Source of the DNA: Frankia sp. AgB32
GTDB taxonomy: Bacteria > Actinomycetota > Actinomycetes > Frankiales > Frankiaceae
Assembly: GCF_023243045.1 (NCBI RefSeq)
Contig: NZ_JALKFX010000052.1
Span: forward strand, 12,363 to 47,473
Direction of reading: 5' to 3'
Length of the DNA stretch: 35,111 nt
The position numbers were made by a program, and so were the translations under genes. This document shows, in pieces, positions 1 to 9,540 of this stretch. Position 1 is the stretch's first letter, and each line of letters begins with the position of its first letter. The notes under the pieces are model-generated. The model was not told the DNA's origin, searched no databases, and saw only the letters and a program-made list of their open reading frames with translations.

Positions 1-17
1 GCCCGGCCGCCCGGCGC

Positions 18-76
<59 letters not shown>

Positions 77-99
77 CGACCGGTGGGTTCGCAACCCGG

Positions 100-933
100 G
101 TGCGGACCGCGGCCCGCGGGCGCCGCCCACCGCGGATCGGACTGGCACTCGCCGGCGGGGTGCTGCTCCTCGTCGTCGTCGCCGCCCTCGCGCCGAACCT
201 GTTCTCCGGTCGCTCGCCGACCGACACGGTGTCGGTGGACGCCCTGCGCGGACCGAGCGGGGCGCACTGGTTCGGCACCGACCAGCTCGGCCGGGACGTG
301 TTCACCCGGGTGGTGCACGGCGCGGGGCGGTCGTTGTCGATCGGGCTGGGCGCGACGGCGCTCGGCATCGCCGGGGGCGCGCTGCTGGGGCTGGCCGCAG
401 CGCTCGGCGGCCGGCTCGCGGACACGGTGCTGATGCGGCTCGCCGACGTGCTGCTGGCACTGCCGCCGCTGCTGCTCGCCCTGCTCGCGATGACCGTGCT
501 CGGCAACGGCGCGCTGAACCTGACCCTGGCCGTCGCGATCTCCAACGTTCCCGGGTACGCCCGGGTCGTCCGCTCGGAGGCGCTGGTGGTGCGACGTTCC
601 GGCTACGTCGAGGCGGCCGTCGGCCTCGGGCTGCGCAGCCGGCTGCTCATCGGCCGGCACATCCTGCCGAACACGCTGGGACCACTGCTGGTGGTCGCGA
701 CCCTCGGCTTCGGCACGACGCTGATCGCGGTGTCGGGCCTGAGCTTCCTCGGCTTCGGCACGGAACCGCCCAACCCGGAGTGGGGGCTGATGCTCTCCGA
801 AGGCCGCAACTACCTGTCCACCGCCTGGTGGGCCGGGGTGTTCCCGGGGGCGGCGATCACGGCGACGGTCATCGCGGTGAACGTCGTCGGGCGAGCCGCG
901 CAGGCCCGCTACACGAGGAGAACCGCCCGATGA
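100..933 (+). CDS. Peptide/nickel ABC transporter permease (DppC/OppC family)
   Basis: This is an inner-membrane permease of a dipeptide/oligopeptide-type ABC importer. The 277-residue product has a short basic N-terminus, a first transmembrane helix at about residues 16-35 and the family signature [14 protein letters not shown] near residue 60. Further membrane helices follow, with the EAA-type loop that contacts the ATPase at about residues 165-195 (EAAVGLG followed by RHILPN). The GTG at 100 is the first plausible start, but the frame is open upstream into the poly-C tract, so the true start could be earlier and lost. Its stop overlaps the start of the next gene (ATGA at 930-933), which supports co-translation with the fused ATPase. 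The partner permease and binding protein would lie upstream, outside the window. The exact substrate cannot be told from sequence. Confidence 0.93.
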   Translation: MRTAARGRRPPRIGLALAGGVLLLVVVAALAPNLFSGRSPTDTVSVDALRGPSGAHWFGTDQLGRDVFTRVVHGAGRSLSIGLGATALGIAGGALLGLAAALGGRLADTVLMRLADVLLALPPLLLALLAMTVLGNGALNLTLAVAISNVPGYARVVRSEALVVRRSGYVEAAVGLGLRSRLLIGRHILPNTLGPLLVVATLGFGTTLIAVSGLSFLGFGTEPPNPEWGLMLSEGRNYLSTAWWAGVFPGAAITATVIAVNVVGRAAQARYTRRTAR

Positions 934-2789
934 GCGACCCCGTCGCGATGACCATCCCGGTGGACCGCCCCGAGCCCGCGATGCCGGCCTCGTCCACCGA
1001 GCCGGCGTTGGTCGTGGACGGTCTGCGGGTGAGTTTCACCGGCCGCGGCCGCCCCGTGCACGCCGTGCGGGACGCCTCGTTCACCCTGGCGCGGGGTGAG
1101 TGCCTCGCCATCGTCGGCGAGTCCGGCTCGGGCAAGAGCGTCACCGCACGCACCCTCGTCGGCCTGGCCGGCGCGGGTGCGACGGTCAGCGCGCGCCGGC
1201 TGAGCTTCGACGGGCAGGACCTGCTCGGGATGCGGGAGTCGGCGTGGCGGCGCCTGCGCGGGCGACGCGTCGGACTGGTGCTGCAGGACGCGCTGGTCTC
1301 CCTCGACCCCCTGCGCACCGCCGGGGCGGAGATCGCCGAGCCGCTGCGCACCCACCGGGTCGTGCCCCGCGCCGAGATCCACGCCCGCGTCCAGCGCCTG
1401 CTCACCGACGTGGGCGTGCCCGAGCCCGAGCAGCGCGCCGCGCAGTACTCCCATCAGCTCTCCGGCGGCCTGCGTCAGCGCGCGTTGATCGCCTCCGCGC
1501 TCGCCGCGGGCCCGGAACTGCTGATCGCCGACGAGCCGACGACCGCCCTCGACGTCACGGTGCAGGCCCAGGTGCTCGCGCTGCTGCGCGAGCTCGCCGC
1601 CGACGGCATGGCGGTGCTGCTGATCAGTCACGACCTCGCGGTCGTCGCCGGCCTCGCGGACCGCATCATCGTGATGTACGCCGGGCTGGTCGTCGAGCAG
1701 GGGCCGGCCACCGAGGTCCTGGCCCGGCCCCGCCATCCCTACACCCAGGCCCTGCTCGCCGCGGTACCCGCGCTGCACGCGAAGGGCACCCGGCTGGCCG
1801 TGCCGGCGGCCGGGCTGCCCGCCGCCACCGGCGGCTGCCCGTACGCGGCCCGCTGCCCCCGCGGCGACGACCGCTGCCGCGCCGAACTGCCGGCCGGGGA
1901 GCATCAGGTGCTGTGCTGGCATCCGGGCCCGGCCGCCGCGGTGACGTCCAGCCGCCCCCGACCGCAGGCCGTGGACCCGGTGGCCGCATCCGCCGGGCCC
2001 CCCGGGACCGACGCCGTCCCGCTCCTCGAGGTGGACGGCGTCCACAAGCGGTTCCGCGCGCCCGACGGCGGCTGGCGGCACGCCGTACGGGACGTCTCGC
2101 TGGAGCTGTTCGCCGGCCAGACCCTCGGCGTCGTCGGCGAATCCGGCTCCGGGAAGACGACGGTGGCCCGGATCGTGCTGGGGGCGGTCGCGCCGGACCA
2201 GGGCACCGTGCGGTTCGCGGGCGAGCCGTGGAGCGGGCTGCCCGAACGCGAACGACGCGGCCGCCGGCTGCGGATCCAGGCGATTCACCAGGACCCGCTG
2301 GGGTCGTTCGACCCGCGGTTCAACACCGAGCGGATCGTCGGCGAGGCGCTGGGCGCGGCCGGGGTGCGCCGCGGGCGGACGCGCCGGGACCGGGTCGTCG
2401 AGCTGCTCGACCGCGTCGGTCTGGGCGCCGACCTGCTCCGGCGGCGCCCGATGGAGCTCTCCGGCGGTCAGCGCCAGCGGGTCGCCATCGCCCGGGCGCT
2501 GGCGCCGCAGCCCGCGGTGCTGGTCTGCGACGAGCCGGTCTCCGCGCTCGACGTCTCCGTCCAGGCGCAGATCCTCGACCTGCTGGCGGACCTGCGGCGC
2601 GATCTCGGGGTCGCCATGCTGTTCATCTCCCACGACCTCGGCGTCATCCATCACACGAGCGACCGGATGGTGGTGATGAAGGACGGCCGGGTCGTCGAAA
2701 CCGGGGACGTCGCGGAGCTGTTCGACCATCCGCAGCAGGACTACACCCGGGCGCTGCTCGCCGCGGTGCCCCGGACCGACCAGCGTTGA
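930..2789 (+). CDS. Fused dipeptide ABC transporter ATP-binding protein (DppD-DppF)
   Basis: Two complete ABC ATPase domains are joined in one 619-residue chain, which would energise the permease encoded just upstream. Domain 1 has Walker A GESGSGKS (63-70), signature LSGGLRQ (about 177) and Walker B LLIADEP. It is followed by the oligopeptide-transporter C-terminal extension with its cysteine cluster (CPYAARCP and two later Cys, about residues 298-330). Domain 2 has Walker A GESGSGKT (403-410), signature LSGGQRQ (510) and Walker B VLVCDEP. The ATG at 930 is preceded by an AGGAG ribosome site at 915-920 and overlaps the permease stop. In many bacteria these are two separate genes, and fusion is common in actinobacteria. 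Peptide or nickel import is the family expectation. Confidence 0.95.
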   Translation: MSDPVAMTIPVDRPEPAMPASSTEPALVVDGLRVSFTGRGRPVHAVRDASFTLARGECLAIVGESGSGKSVTARTLVGLAGAGATVSARRLSFDGQDLLGMRESAWRRLRGRRVGLVLQDALVSLDPLRTAGAEIAEPLRTHRVVPRAEIHARVQRLLTDVGVPEPEQRAAQYSHQLSGGLRQRALIASALAAGPELLIADEPTTALDVTVQAQVLALLRELAADGMAVLLISHDLAVVAGLADRIIVMYAGLVVEQGPATEVLARPRHPYTQALLAAVPALHAKGTRLAVPAAGLPAATGGCPYAARCPRGDDRCRAELPAGEHQVLCWHPGPAAAVTSSRPRPQAVDPVAASAGPPGTDAVPLLEVDGVHKRFRAPDGGWRHAVRDVSLELFAGQTLGVVGESGSGKTTVARIVLGAVAPDQGTVRFAGEPWSGLPERERRGRRLRIQAIHQDPLGSFDPRFNTERIVGEALGAAGVRRGRTRRDRVVELLDRVGLGADLLRRRPMELSGGQRQRVAIARALAPQPAVLVCDEPVSALDVSVQAQILDLLADLRRDLGVAMLFISHDLGVIHHTSDRMVVMKDGRVVETGDVAELFDHPQQDYTRALLAAVPRTDQR

Positions 2790-2794
2790 CGGGC

Positions 2795-5700
2795 GTGTCG
2801 GCGGGCGCCAGTCGCCGTTCCCCGTCCGTGCGGACGAAGGAACGCCGGCGGCTGCTGGCCGCCCTGGACGCGGTGGCGGACGGGGCCGCCCGGGTCGCGG
2901 AGGTCTCCGGTGAACCCGGCAGCGGCAAGACCCGGCTGCTGGGCGAACTGACCCGGCAGGCGGCTCGCCGGGGTCTGCCGGTGGTGACGGGTCGCTGCGC
3001 GCCGGCCGACCGTGACCTGCGCTTCGGCGTCTTTCACCGGTTGCTGTCGATCCGCCCGGCCGCGACGGCGACGCACGACGGGGACGGTTCCCTGCCCGGG
3101 GCGCTGCTCACGGCCCTGCTGGCCGGCGCGGACCCGGACCCCGGTGCCGTCGCGGCCGGCCTCGACGGCGCCGCCGTGTTCGACACGGCCCGCCTGCTGC
3201 TGGACCGGGTCGCCGGCGACGGGCTGGTCCTCGTCGTCGACGACCTGCACTGGTCGGACGAAGCGTCGATCCGGCTCGTCGACCATCTCATCCGATGGCC
3301 TGTGGACGCCCCGCTGCTGCTCGTCGTGGCTCACCGGCCGCGGCAGAGCGCCCCCCGGCTGCTCGACGCCTTCGCGCACGGCGAGGACCTGGGCACCATC
3401 GAGCGCATCGCCCTGCCGCCGCTGCACCTCGACCAGGCGGCCCGCCTGACGGGACTGGACGCGGATGACCCCCGACTGCGGGAACTACACCAGGCCAGCG
3501 AGGGCAACCCGCGCTACCTGCTGGGCCTCGCTTCCCCGCATCTTCCGGCCGCCCAGCAGCTCCCGGCCTCCCGGCCTCCCGGCGCCATCACCGCGGCCGC
3601 GGACAGCTCCTCGGCCGACAGCGGCGCGCATCAGCTCGTCGCGCCCGTGCTGGCCGAGCTCGCGGAGCTGGGCCCGGAGTGCTCGCGGGTGGCCTGGGCC
3701 GCCGCCGTGCTCGCGGAGCCGTTCGACCTGGACACCGTCGCGACCGTCGCCGACCTGGAGATCGACCCGGCCTGCACGGCCGTCGCCGCCCTCGTCGAAC
3801 GTGATCTGCTCCGCCCCGTCCACGGCGAGGCCGCCTACCGGCTGCGGCACCGGATGCTGGCCGGACTGCTGTACACGACGCTCGACCCGGGCTGGCGGCG
3901 GGCGGCGCACCGCCGCGCGGCGAGCGCCCTCGCACTGGCCGGGGCGCCACCGGCCGTCCTCGCCGTGCACATCGAGCGTTTCCCCCGCGACTCGGGCCTG
4001 CACGAGGTGCACATGCTCGCCGACGCGGCGAAGGAGTCGCTGGCCTCGGCGCCCCTCGACGCGGTGCGCTGGCTGCGGCTGGCGCTGCGCATCCTCACCA
4101 TCGCCGACATCGCCGACATCGCCGACGGTGGCGTCGACGTCGACGGCCCCACCCGACTCGATCGCCTGCGCGGCGAGCTGTCGCTGAGTCTCGCCTGGGC
4201 GTTCCACTCGGCCGGGATGCCCGCCGAGAGCCGCACCCAGATCCGGCAGACCATGCGGCTCGCCGCCGGACGCCCCGCGACGGACCGGGCCGGCATCGCG
4301 AGCCTGTGCGCGATGCTCGCATACGCGACCGGCCAGCACGCCGACGCCAAGGCGATCCTCGTCGCCGAGATCGACGCGGCCATCGGCGCACCACGCCCGG
4401 GCTCCACCGAGTCGCGAGGGCCCGGCGAGCCGAGGGGCGCGGGGCGCCCCGTGCCGCCGAGGGCACGGCCGGCCGTCATCGCCCTGCTGCTGAGCAAGGC
4501 CGTGATCGGACTGCTCGACGGGGCGCCGCCGAGCCCCGACGACCTCGGCCTGATGCTGCGACTCGCCCGCGCCGAGGGCGACCGCACCGCCGAGGTCGGG
4601 GCACTGGCCGTGCGCGCGGTCGTGGAGGCGTTCGACGGTGACGTCCCCGCCGCGGCGATGACCGTGACCCTGTGCATCGCCATCGCCGACCGACTGCCCG
4701 ACGCCGCCCTCGCCGACCATCCCGAGCATCTGGCGCTGCTGGGCTGGGCGGACTCGGTCCTCGGTCGCCAGCTCGACGCCGAGCGGCACTTCAGCCGGGG
4801 CGCGGCCCTCGCCCACGCCTCCGGGCGCGGCGAGGTGATGCCGCTGCTGCTCAGCGGGCTCAGCGCGGTCTACCAACGGGTCGGCCGGCTGCCCGAGGCC
4901 CGCCGGATAGCCGCCGAGATGCAGCAGCTCATCCGTCATTCCCACCGCGGTCACCACACCAGCCTCGCCGAAGCCATCGAGGCGCTCGCCGGGGTCTGGA
5001 TCGACGGCCACGGCAGCCGGCGGACCGCCGCTCTCGCCGAGGCCGCCGCGGTCGAACGGTCCACCGCCCGGCCGGCGGCCCGCCGCTCGTGGTGGGCGGA
5101 TGTCGCCACGATCTGGACCGCCTATGCGGCCGCGGCCGACGGCGGCGACCCGCGCCGCACCGAGGCGCTGATCCTCGACACGGGCGGCGGCGAGTCCCTC
5201 GACCTGGTGTCACCCATCCTGCATCCGATGGCGTTCGAGGCGCTCGCCGCCGCGGCCGAACGGCTCGGGGCCGTCGAGGCCGCCGTGCACTGGGCGGAAC
5301 TGGCCGAGCATGCCGCCGACCGGCTGGGCCTGGGCTATCAGCGCGGGCACGCGCTGGCCGCCCGGGCACACGCGCTGCGCGGCATGTCGCAGCCCGGTTC
5401 CGCGGCGCAGCTCTACCAGCGCTCCGCGGACCTGTTCGCCGCCGCCGGGATGCTGTCGCTGCGGACCCATCTGCTGGTGCAGTCCGGCCGGTGCTTCGCG
5501 GCGGCGGGTCAGCCCGCGGAGGCCGCCCGCCAGTTCACGGTGGCCGGCGATCTCGCGCGGCGGTGCGGCGCGAGCCGACTCGCCCGGCAGGCCCAGGCCG
5601 GGCTGCGCGCCCTGGAGCGGCGCGGCCAGACCGGCGACGCGCTCGGCGCCCTCACCCCACGCGAACGCCAGATCGCTGCCGCGGCGGCCAAGGGCGGGAC

Positions 5701-5836
5701 GAGCCGGCAGATCGCCCTCGACCTGCGGCTGAGCCCGCGCACCGTGGACGCGCACCTCACCCGGATCTACCGCAAGCTCGGCGTCTCCTCCCGGGTGGCC
5801 CTGGTACGCCTCGCCGGCGAGACCGGCTCCCCCTGA
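2795..5836 (+). CDS. LuxR-family transcriptional regulator, large ATP-binding (LAL) type
   Basis: A protein of about 1013 residues with the LAL layout: an N-terminal AAA/NACHT-like ATPase, a long helical repeat region and a C-terminal LuxR helix-turn-helix. Walker A is GEPGSGKT at 39-46 and Walker B is VVDDLHW at about 148-154. The last 60 residues carry LTPRERQI and SRQIALDLRLSPRTVDAHLT, the classic GerE/LuxR DNA-binding core. The start is uncertain: TTG 2786, GTG 2795 and GTG 2828 are in frame and none has a clear ribosome site. I chose 2795, which lies just after the ATPase stop. A degenerate Asp-Ile-Ala repeat sits near residue 440. LAL proteins often control transport or secondary metabolism, so it may regulate the adjoining importer, but that is inference. 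Confidence 0.9.
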   Translation: MSAGASRRSPSVRTKERRRLLAALDAVADGAARVAEVSGEPGSGKTRLLGELTRQAARRGLPVVTGRCAPADRDLRFGVFHRLLSIRPAATATHDGDGSLPGALLTALLAGADPDPGAVAAGLDGAAVFDTARLLLDRVAGDGLVLVVDDLHWSDEASIRLVDHLIRWPVDAPLLLVVAHRPRQSAPRLLDAFAHGEDLGTIERIALPPLHLDQAARLTGLDADDPRLRELHQASEGNPRYLLGLASPHLPAAQQLPASRPPGAITAAADSSSADSGAHQLVAPVLAELAELGPECSRVAWAAAVLAEPFDLDTVATVADLEIDPACTAVAALVERDLLRPVHGEAAYRLRHRMLAGLLYTTLDPGWRRAAHRRAASALALAGAPPAVLAVHIERFPRDSGLHEVHMLADAAKESLASAPLDAVRWLRLALRILTIADIADIADGGVDVDGPTRLDRLRGELSLSLAWAFHSAGMPAESRTQIRQTMRLAAGRPATDRAGIASLCAMLAYATGQHADAKAILVAEIDAAIGAPRPGSTESRGPGEPRGAGRPVPPRARPAVIALLLSKAVIGLLDGAPPSPDDLGLMLRLARAEGDRTAEVGALAVRAVVEAFDGDVPAAAMTVTLCIAIADRLPDAALADHPEHLALLGWADSVLGRQLDAERHFSRGAALAHASGRGEVMPLLLSGLSAVYQRVGRLPEARRIAAEMQQLIRHSHRGHHTSLAEAIEALAGVWIDGHGSRRTAALAEAAAVERSTARPAARRSWWADVATIWTAYAAAADGGDPRRTEALILDTGGGESLDLVSPILHPMAFEALAAAAERLGAVEAAVHWAELAEHAADRLGLGYQRGHALAARAHALRGMSQPGSAAQLYQRSADLFAAAGMLSLRTHLLVQSGRCFAAAGQPAEAARQFTVAGDLARRCGASRLARQAQAGLRALERRGQTGDALGALTPRERQIAAAAAKGGTSRQIALDLRLSPRTVDAHLTRIYRKLGVSSRVALVRLAGETGSP

Positions 5837-5854
5837 CCAATCGGCGTCACCCGC

Positions 5855-6640
5855 TCACCCGGTCAGCAGGTCGGCCGGGCGGGGCAACCCGAAGCGGTCG
5901 TCGTCGGCCAGGATCGCGCGCTGGATCTCGCGCAGCGGTCGGCCGGGTTCGAGACCGAGTTCATCGGCGAGGATCTGCCGGGCCCGCTGGTAGACGCGCA
6001 GCGCGTCGGCCTGCCGCTCGGAACGGTAGAGCGCGAGCATCAGCTGTCGGTAGAACGCCTCGCGCATCGGATGTTCCAGGGTGAGCTCGAACAGCTGGCC
6101 GATGAGCTCGCGGTGGCGCCCGCCGCTCAGCCCCGCCTCCATCATCATTTCCAGGCATTCCAGCCGGGCCTCCTCCAGCCGGGTGGCGAAGGCGTCGACG
6201 ATCGCGCCGTCGCGCAGGTCGCCGAGGGCGGGTCCCCGCCACTGCGCGAGGGCCAGCGCGAACTGCTCGGCCGCCTGCTGGTGCCGGCCGTCGCGGGCCA
6301 GCTGCCGACCCTCGGCGACGGCCCGTTCGAACAGGTGCAGGTCGACCGCCTCGGCCTCGACGGCCAGCAGATATCCCGGGGGGCGGGTGAGGATCGGGCA
6401 TACGGGGCGCAGCGGGCAGGTGAGCATCTTGCGGAGCTGGGAGACGTAGACCTGCAGGGTGGCGGTCGCGCGGCGAGGCGGGTCGGCCCGCCAGATCTCG
6501 CTGACGAGCTGGTCGCTCGCGACCACCTGCCGGCGCCGGGCCAACAACGCCGCCAGCAGCACCGTCATCTTCGGCGCGCTCAGTTGGACCCGTCGATCGC
6601 CGTCCATCACGCGCAAAGGTCCCAGGATCTCGTACCGCAC
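5855..6640 (-). CDS. SARP-type regulator (AfsR/DnrI family, BTAD domain)
   Basis: A 261-residue protein with an OmpR-like winged-helix DNA-binding domain (about 1-90, including APKMTVLLAALLARR and the helix ATLQVYVSQLRKML). This is followed by a bacterial transcriptional activation domain (about 97-245, with EEARLECLEMMMEAGL, HPMREAFYRQLMLALY and YQRARQILADELGLEPG). There is no ATPase or TPR extension, so it is a short SARP. The GTG at 6640 starts MRYEILGPLRV, the usual N-terminus of the family, with AGGGG about 9 nt upstream. It converges on the LAL gene with an 18-bp gap. SARPs normally activate antibiotic gene clusters from direct heptamer repeats. No dedicated target cluster is adjacent, and the daptide cluster is 16 kb away. 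Confidence 0.9.
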   Translation of the reverse strand: MRYEILGPLRVMDGDRRVQLSAPKMTVLLAALLARRRQVVASDQLVSEIWRADPPRRATATLQVYVSQLRKMLTCPLRPVCPILTRPPGYLLAVEAEAVDLHLFERAVAEGRQLARDGRHQQAAEQFALALAQWRGPALGDLRDGAIVDAFATRLEEARLECLEMMMEAGLSGGRHRELIGQLFELTLEHPMREAFYRQLMLALYRSERQADALRVYQRARQILADELGLEPGRPLREIQRAILADDDRFGLPRPADLLTG

Positions 6641-6651
6641 CAGGATGCCCC

Positions 6652-7497
6652 TCAGACGAAGTAGACGTTGATGGCGCGGGCCGAGCGCCCCGGTTTCGGT
6701 TCCCGCCCCAGCACGGTCTCACGTGCGCTTCCGGATGCATATACGAGGACTCTCGTAGTGCCGCAGCGTGATGCCCAAAAAGACACACTTCGGCAATGAC
6801 CCTGCACAGACATGACGCGCCCCACATCATCATCGAGCAGCGACGTCCCTGTGTCGACGACTCCATCCGGACCCGGATCACCCGCGCGGAACGGCCTATT
6901 TCGACAGGCGTCAATCATGAATGTGACACCGTGCCGTTCATGATCGTAGCTGGACCACGCCCTCGGCCTGCCGGGCGGCGATCTTCTCCGGCGGGTAGTC
7001 GAGCCACGCCAGCGACCCAGCACGGCGAGACTTCCGGTGTCGCGCCAACCGGGCGCAGCATCGACGCGACCAGCATCAACCTGATTACTTTCCGTGACCG
7101 ACAGGTCGTCAGGCACTCTGTGCCGCCCAACCAGCGGGAAAGCCAGCCGACCACCGACGGCCCGACTGAGCGATCTGATCTCAGGTGGTCCCATACTCGC
7201 CGCCACAACCACGAAAATCATCCCGCCGGCCATGGTGGCCAGGAGTACCGCGACCATCGAGCCGAGCGAACCGTTGCCGACCATGTCGCGGACTCCGTGG
7301 GCCAGCACCGCCGCGACAACCGCACCCAGGCCGGCGCCGATCGCCGCAGCGATCGCCACCGTGCGCAGGAACCCCGACGCCCGCGACGCGATGGTCCCGA
7401 TCGCCATCGTGCCGCTGGCGCGCCCGAGACTGGCGCCTTTCCTCTGGCTCCCGCCTTTGGCCCGTTGCCGGCGTCTGTGCCTCGACGCAGTCGACAT
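6652..7497 (-). pseudogene. MurJ-like N-terminal fragment with unrelated tail, probable remnant
   Basis: The frame opens with a very basic start, then GTMAIGTIASRASGFLRTV, which closely resembles the N-terminal helix of MurJ/MviN lipid II flippases. Two further hydrophobic stretches follow, at about residues 45-67 and 78-100. After about residue 115 the sequence loses all membrane character, and in another frame it contains a copied tail of the CoA-transferase gene (6938-7014). MurJ proteins are over 500 residues, so at most the first 5-10 percent is represented. The open frame down to 6652, 12 bases before the SARP start, is probably fortuitous. A small real membrane protein made from the first 110 residues cannot be excluded. 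Confidence 0.4.
6938..7014 (-). pseudogene. Duplicated 3' end of a CaiB/BaiF CoA-transferase gene
   Basis: Read on the minus strand, this stretch encodes SLAWLDYPPEKIAARQAE followed by GVVQLRS and a TGA stop. It is almost the same as the C-terminus of the intact CoA-transferase gene (7987-8061), which encodes LAWLDYPPEKIAALQAAG and so on. Similarity on the plus strand continues past the stop to about 6919. The differences are a handful of substitutions, mainly at single codons, so this is a diverged paralogue's tail rather than a recent copy. No upstream part of the gene remains. Confidence 0.75.
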
Positions 7498-7500
7498 GGC

Positions 7501-7554
7501 TCCCGGAGTGGGTCCGGGCTGTCCGGGAGAATATTTTTGGGCACTGAAAAATAT
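7501..7554. repeat. Two adjacent hairpins at the edge of an AT-rich island
   Basis: TCCCGGA (7501-7507) pairs with TCCGGGA (7522-7528). ATATTTTT (7531-7538) pairs perfectly with AAAAATAT (7547-7554) around an 8-nt loop. On the plus strand the first hairpin is followed by a T-rich tail, the form of an intrinsic terminator, but no plus-strand gene reads into it. The pure A/T stem is striking in such GC-rich DNA. Confidence 0.5.
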
Positions 7555-7588
7555 GGGAGTAGATCTTTCTGTGTTATTTGGATTCCGG

Positions 7589-7801
7589 TCAACGCCTTTC
7601 GCGAGATTCCCCTTTTCTGCCGAATACCGCTACCTTGATGGCGAGTAGAGACAGGGCGGTGATGACTGGAAATATCTCGGATATCCATCCCGAGAGAAGT
7701 CTGACGCCAAGCAGTGAGATGGAGAAGAAGAGAATTAGGAAAATGAGCGTTTGACTCCCGCTACCCCTGCTATGTGGGTGTTTGAAGAATTTCATGCACA
7801 T
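7589..7801 (-). CDS. Small two-helix membrane protein, unknown function
   Basis: A 70-residue product with a basic, His-rich start (MCMKFFKHPHSRGSGS). Two hydrophobic segments follow (about 17-35 and 43-60) and then a basic end, KVAVFGRKGESRERR. The alternation of charges fits a helical hairpin with both ends in the cytoplasm. I chose ATG 7801, with GAAAGAAG just upstream; ATG 7795 is also possible. Base composition here (about 7540-7870) is clearly more AT-rich than all neighbours, which suggests acquired DNA. I do not recognise a family. Confidence 0.45.
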   Translation of the reverse strand: MCMKFFKHPHSRGSGSQTLIFLILFFSISLLGVRLLSGWISEIFPVITALSLLAIKVAVFGRKGESRERR

Positions 7802-7873
7802 GCTTCTTTCGTGGCGTCCGACCTGGCCGTTCCCTGATTGCGACGGCCTGGATATCGACTTCAGTAGCACTCT

Positions 7874-7990
7874 TCAGGAGTCCCAGTAGGCGACCATTGC
7901 CATGATGCAGGTCACGCCAAATGCGCCGCGCTTCCCAATCGCTCCCCCTGGCGCAAGTACTGCCGCTCCGAATGACACCGCGCCGGTCAT
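7874..7990 (-). CDS. Possible 38-residue hydrophobic peptide overlapping the CoA-transferase stop
   Basis: An ATG at 7990 overlaps the TGA stop of the CoA-transferase gene in the ATGA arrangement, so translation could be coupled. The peptide begins MTGAVSFGAAVLAPGGAIG and ends MAMVAYWDS, and would form at most one short membrane helix. At the duplicated tail (6938-7014) the equivalent frame stops after eight residues, which argues against conservation. This is weakly supported. Confidence 0.22.
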   Translation of the reverse strand: MTGAVSFGAAVLAPGGAIGKRGAFGVTCIMAMVAYWDS

Positions 7991-9186
7991 GATCGTGCCT
8001 GGACCACGCCCGCGGCCTGCAGGGCGGCAATCTTCTCCGGTGGGTAGTCGAGCCACGCGAGCACCTCGTCGGTGTGCTGGCCGAGCGACGGTACCGGGCC
8101 CATGGACGGCTCGGCGCTGTCGAAGTCGAACGGCGGGCGCAGGGCCCGGACCGGGCCGACCGGGGTCGCCACGGATCGCCAACGGTCCCGCGCCGTCAGC
8201 TGGGGATGGGTCAGCAGGTCGGCGACGGTGTTGAGGCGGCTGCTGGCGACGTCGATGGCGTCGAGACGCTCGATGACATCCGCCGCGAGCAGCGTCGCGG
8301 TCCGCCCGCCGACCAGGGCGTCGACGAGGCGCCGGTTGCGGACCCGGGCGACGTTGGTGGCCCAGTCCGGGTGTTCCGCGAGGTCCGGGCGGCCCAGGAA
8401 CGCCGGCGCGAAGCGGGCCCATTCCCGGTCGTTCTGGATGCCGATCAGCACCTCGGCGCCGTCCGCCGTCGGATAGGCGTCGTAGGGGGCGATGCTGCCG
8501 TGGCTCAGGCCCGCGCGCGGCGGGACGATGCCGGTGGCCGAGGTGTAGTGGATCTGGTAGCCGAGCCACTCGGCGGTCGCGTCGAACAGGCTCGTCTCCA
8601 CCGCGGCGCCCTGCCCGGTGCGTTCCCGGCCGAGCAGGGCGGCGAGCGCGCCGCTGAACGCGTACATGCCGGCGGCGATGTCGGAGGCGGGAATCCCCGT
8701 CTTCGCCGGCCGTTCGGGACCGCCGGTGACCGACGCCAGGCCCGTCTCGCTCTGCACGAGCATGTCGTAGGCCCGCCGGGTCGCCAGCGGGCCGCCGGTG
8801 CCGTAGCCGGACAGGCTGACCGTCACCAGCCTGGGATGGCGGGCGCGCAGCTCGGCGGCGCCGAACCCGAGCCGGCCGGCGACGCCGGGCGCCAGGTTCT
8901 GCAGGAAGACGTCGGCCCGGGCGATCAGATCGGCGAGGACCGCGGCACCGGCGGGGTTCTTCAGGTCGAGGGTGACCGACTCCTTGCCGCGGTTCAGCCA
9001 GACGAAGTGACTGCCCATCCCGGCGACGGCGGTGTCGTAACGGCGGGCGAAATCCCCGCCGTCCGGGCGCTCGACCTTGATGACGCGCGCACCCAGATCA
9101 GCCAGGTGACGGGTTGCGAGCGGCGCCGCCACCGCCTGCTCCAGGGCGACGACGGTGATTCCTCGCAGCATCGGCGGTGCGCTCAC
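7987..9186 (-). CDS. CaiB/BaiF family (family III) CoA-transferase
   Basis: A 399-residue enzyme that would move coenzyme A between carboxylic acids in the cytoplasm. Family features are clear: LGARVIKVERPDGGD (about 31-45), FVWLNRGKESVTLDLK (61-76), SLSGYGTGGP (124-133) and the catalytic aspartate in RAYDMLVQSETG (Asp141). ASDIAAGMYAFSGALAALL, of the C-terminal half, is also present. The GTG at 9186 has a textbook AGGAGG ribosome site five bases upstream. Length is normal for the family. The substrate cannot be assigned: no acyl-CoA dehydrogenase or synthetase is adjacent. Its last 25 codons are duplicated about 1 kb downstream at 6938-7014. Confidence 0.95.
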   Translation of the reverse strand: MSAPPMLRGITVVALEQAVAAPLATRHLADLGARVIKVERPDGGDFARRYDTAVAGMGSHFVWLNRGKESVTLDLKNPAGAAVLADLIARADVFLQNLAPGVAGRLGFGAAELRARHPRLVTVSLSGYGTGGPLATRRAYDMLVQSETGLASVTGGPERPAKTGIPASDIAAGMYAFSGALAALLGRERTGQGAAVETSLFDATAEWLGYQIHYTSATGIVPPRAGLSHGSIAPYDAYPTADGAEVLIGIQNDREWARFAPAFLGRPDLAEHPDWATNVARVRNRRLVDALVGGRTATLLAADVIERLDAIDVASSRLNTVADLLTHPQLTARDRWRSVATPVGPVRALRPPFDFDSAEPSMGPVPSLGQHTDEVLAWLDYPPEKIAALQAAGVVQARS

Positions 9187-9296
9187 CGGATCCTCCTACG
9201 GGTCCACGACCGACAGATCCGCCGATACCGGCGATGAAGCGCCGCGAATATAGCGAACACATCGCGCCGACATCCGGTTTTCCCGCAATAGCGGGC

Positions 9297-9540
9297 TTAC
9301 CGCACGAAGCCGGGCCAGCGTGCCGCGGCGAACAGCGCGGCGGCGGAGACGAGCGAGAGCAGGCTGCGCACGTGGTTGGCCACGCTCCACCGGCTCACGT
9401 AGTGCAACCAGACGGCGGCCGAGCTGGCGGCGTCGGGGTCCAGGCCGGCCAGGGCGTTGTTCTGCGGAATGTTGACCGCCGCGGTCACGACGAGCGAGGC
9501 GAGGCCGGCGACGGCCCCGACGCACAGCGCTGGCGCTGCT
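9297..9540 (-). pseudogene. DUF1772 (anthrone oxygenase-like) membrane protein, 5'-truncated
   Basis: The minus strand encodes a hydrophobic segment ALCVGAVAGLASLVVTAAVN, then IPQNNALAGLDP and YVSRWSVANHVRSLLSL. This matches the conserved C-terminal half of DUF1772 proteins (N-x-P-x-N-N-x-L, then W-x-x-x-N-H-x-R). Upstream of about 9540 the frame turns into arginine/proline-rich nonsense that overlaps the coding sequence of a TetR gene. About the first half of the usual 150-residue protein is missing, and no proper start exists. The stop at 9297 is followed by a small hairpin (CCCGC/GCGGG, 9281-9294). It is divergent from and directly abutting the truncated TetR gene. Confidence 0.7.

Noticed and set aside
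909..2729. Long minus-strand open frame (606 codons) opposite the fused ATPase gene
   Set aside because: It is an antisense shadow of a GC-rich gene, rich in Arg, Gly, Pro and Ala with no family motifs, while the plus strand has two perfect ABC domains.
3485..5011. Minus-strand open frame of 508 codons opposite the LAL regulator
   Set aside because: Shadow frame: composition mirrors the GC bias and there is no ribosome site or domain.
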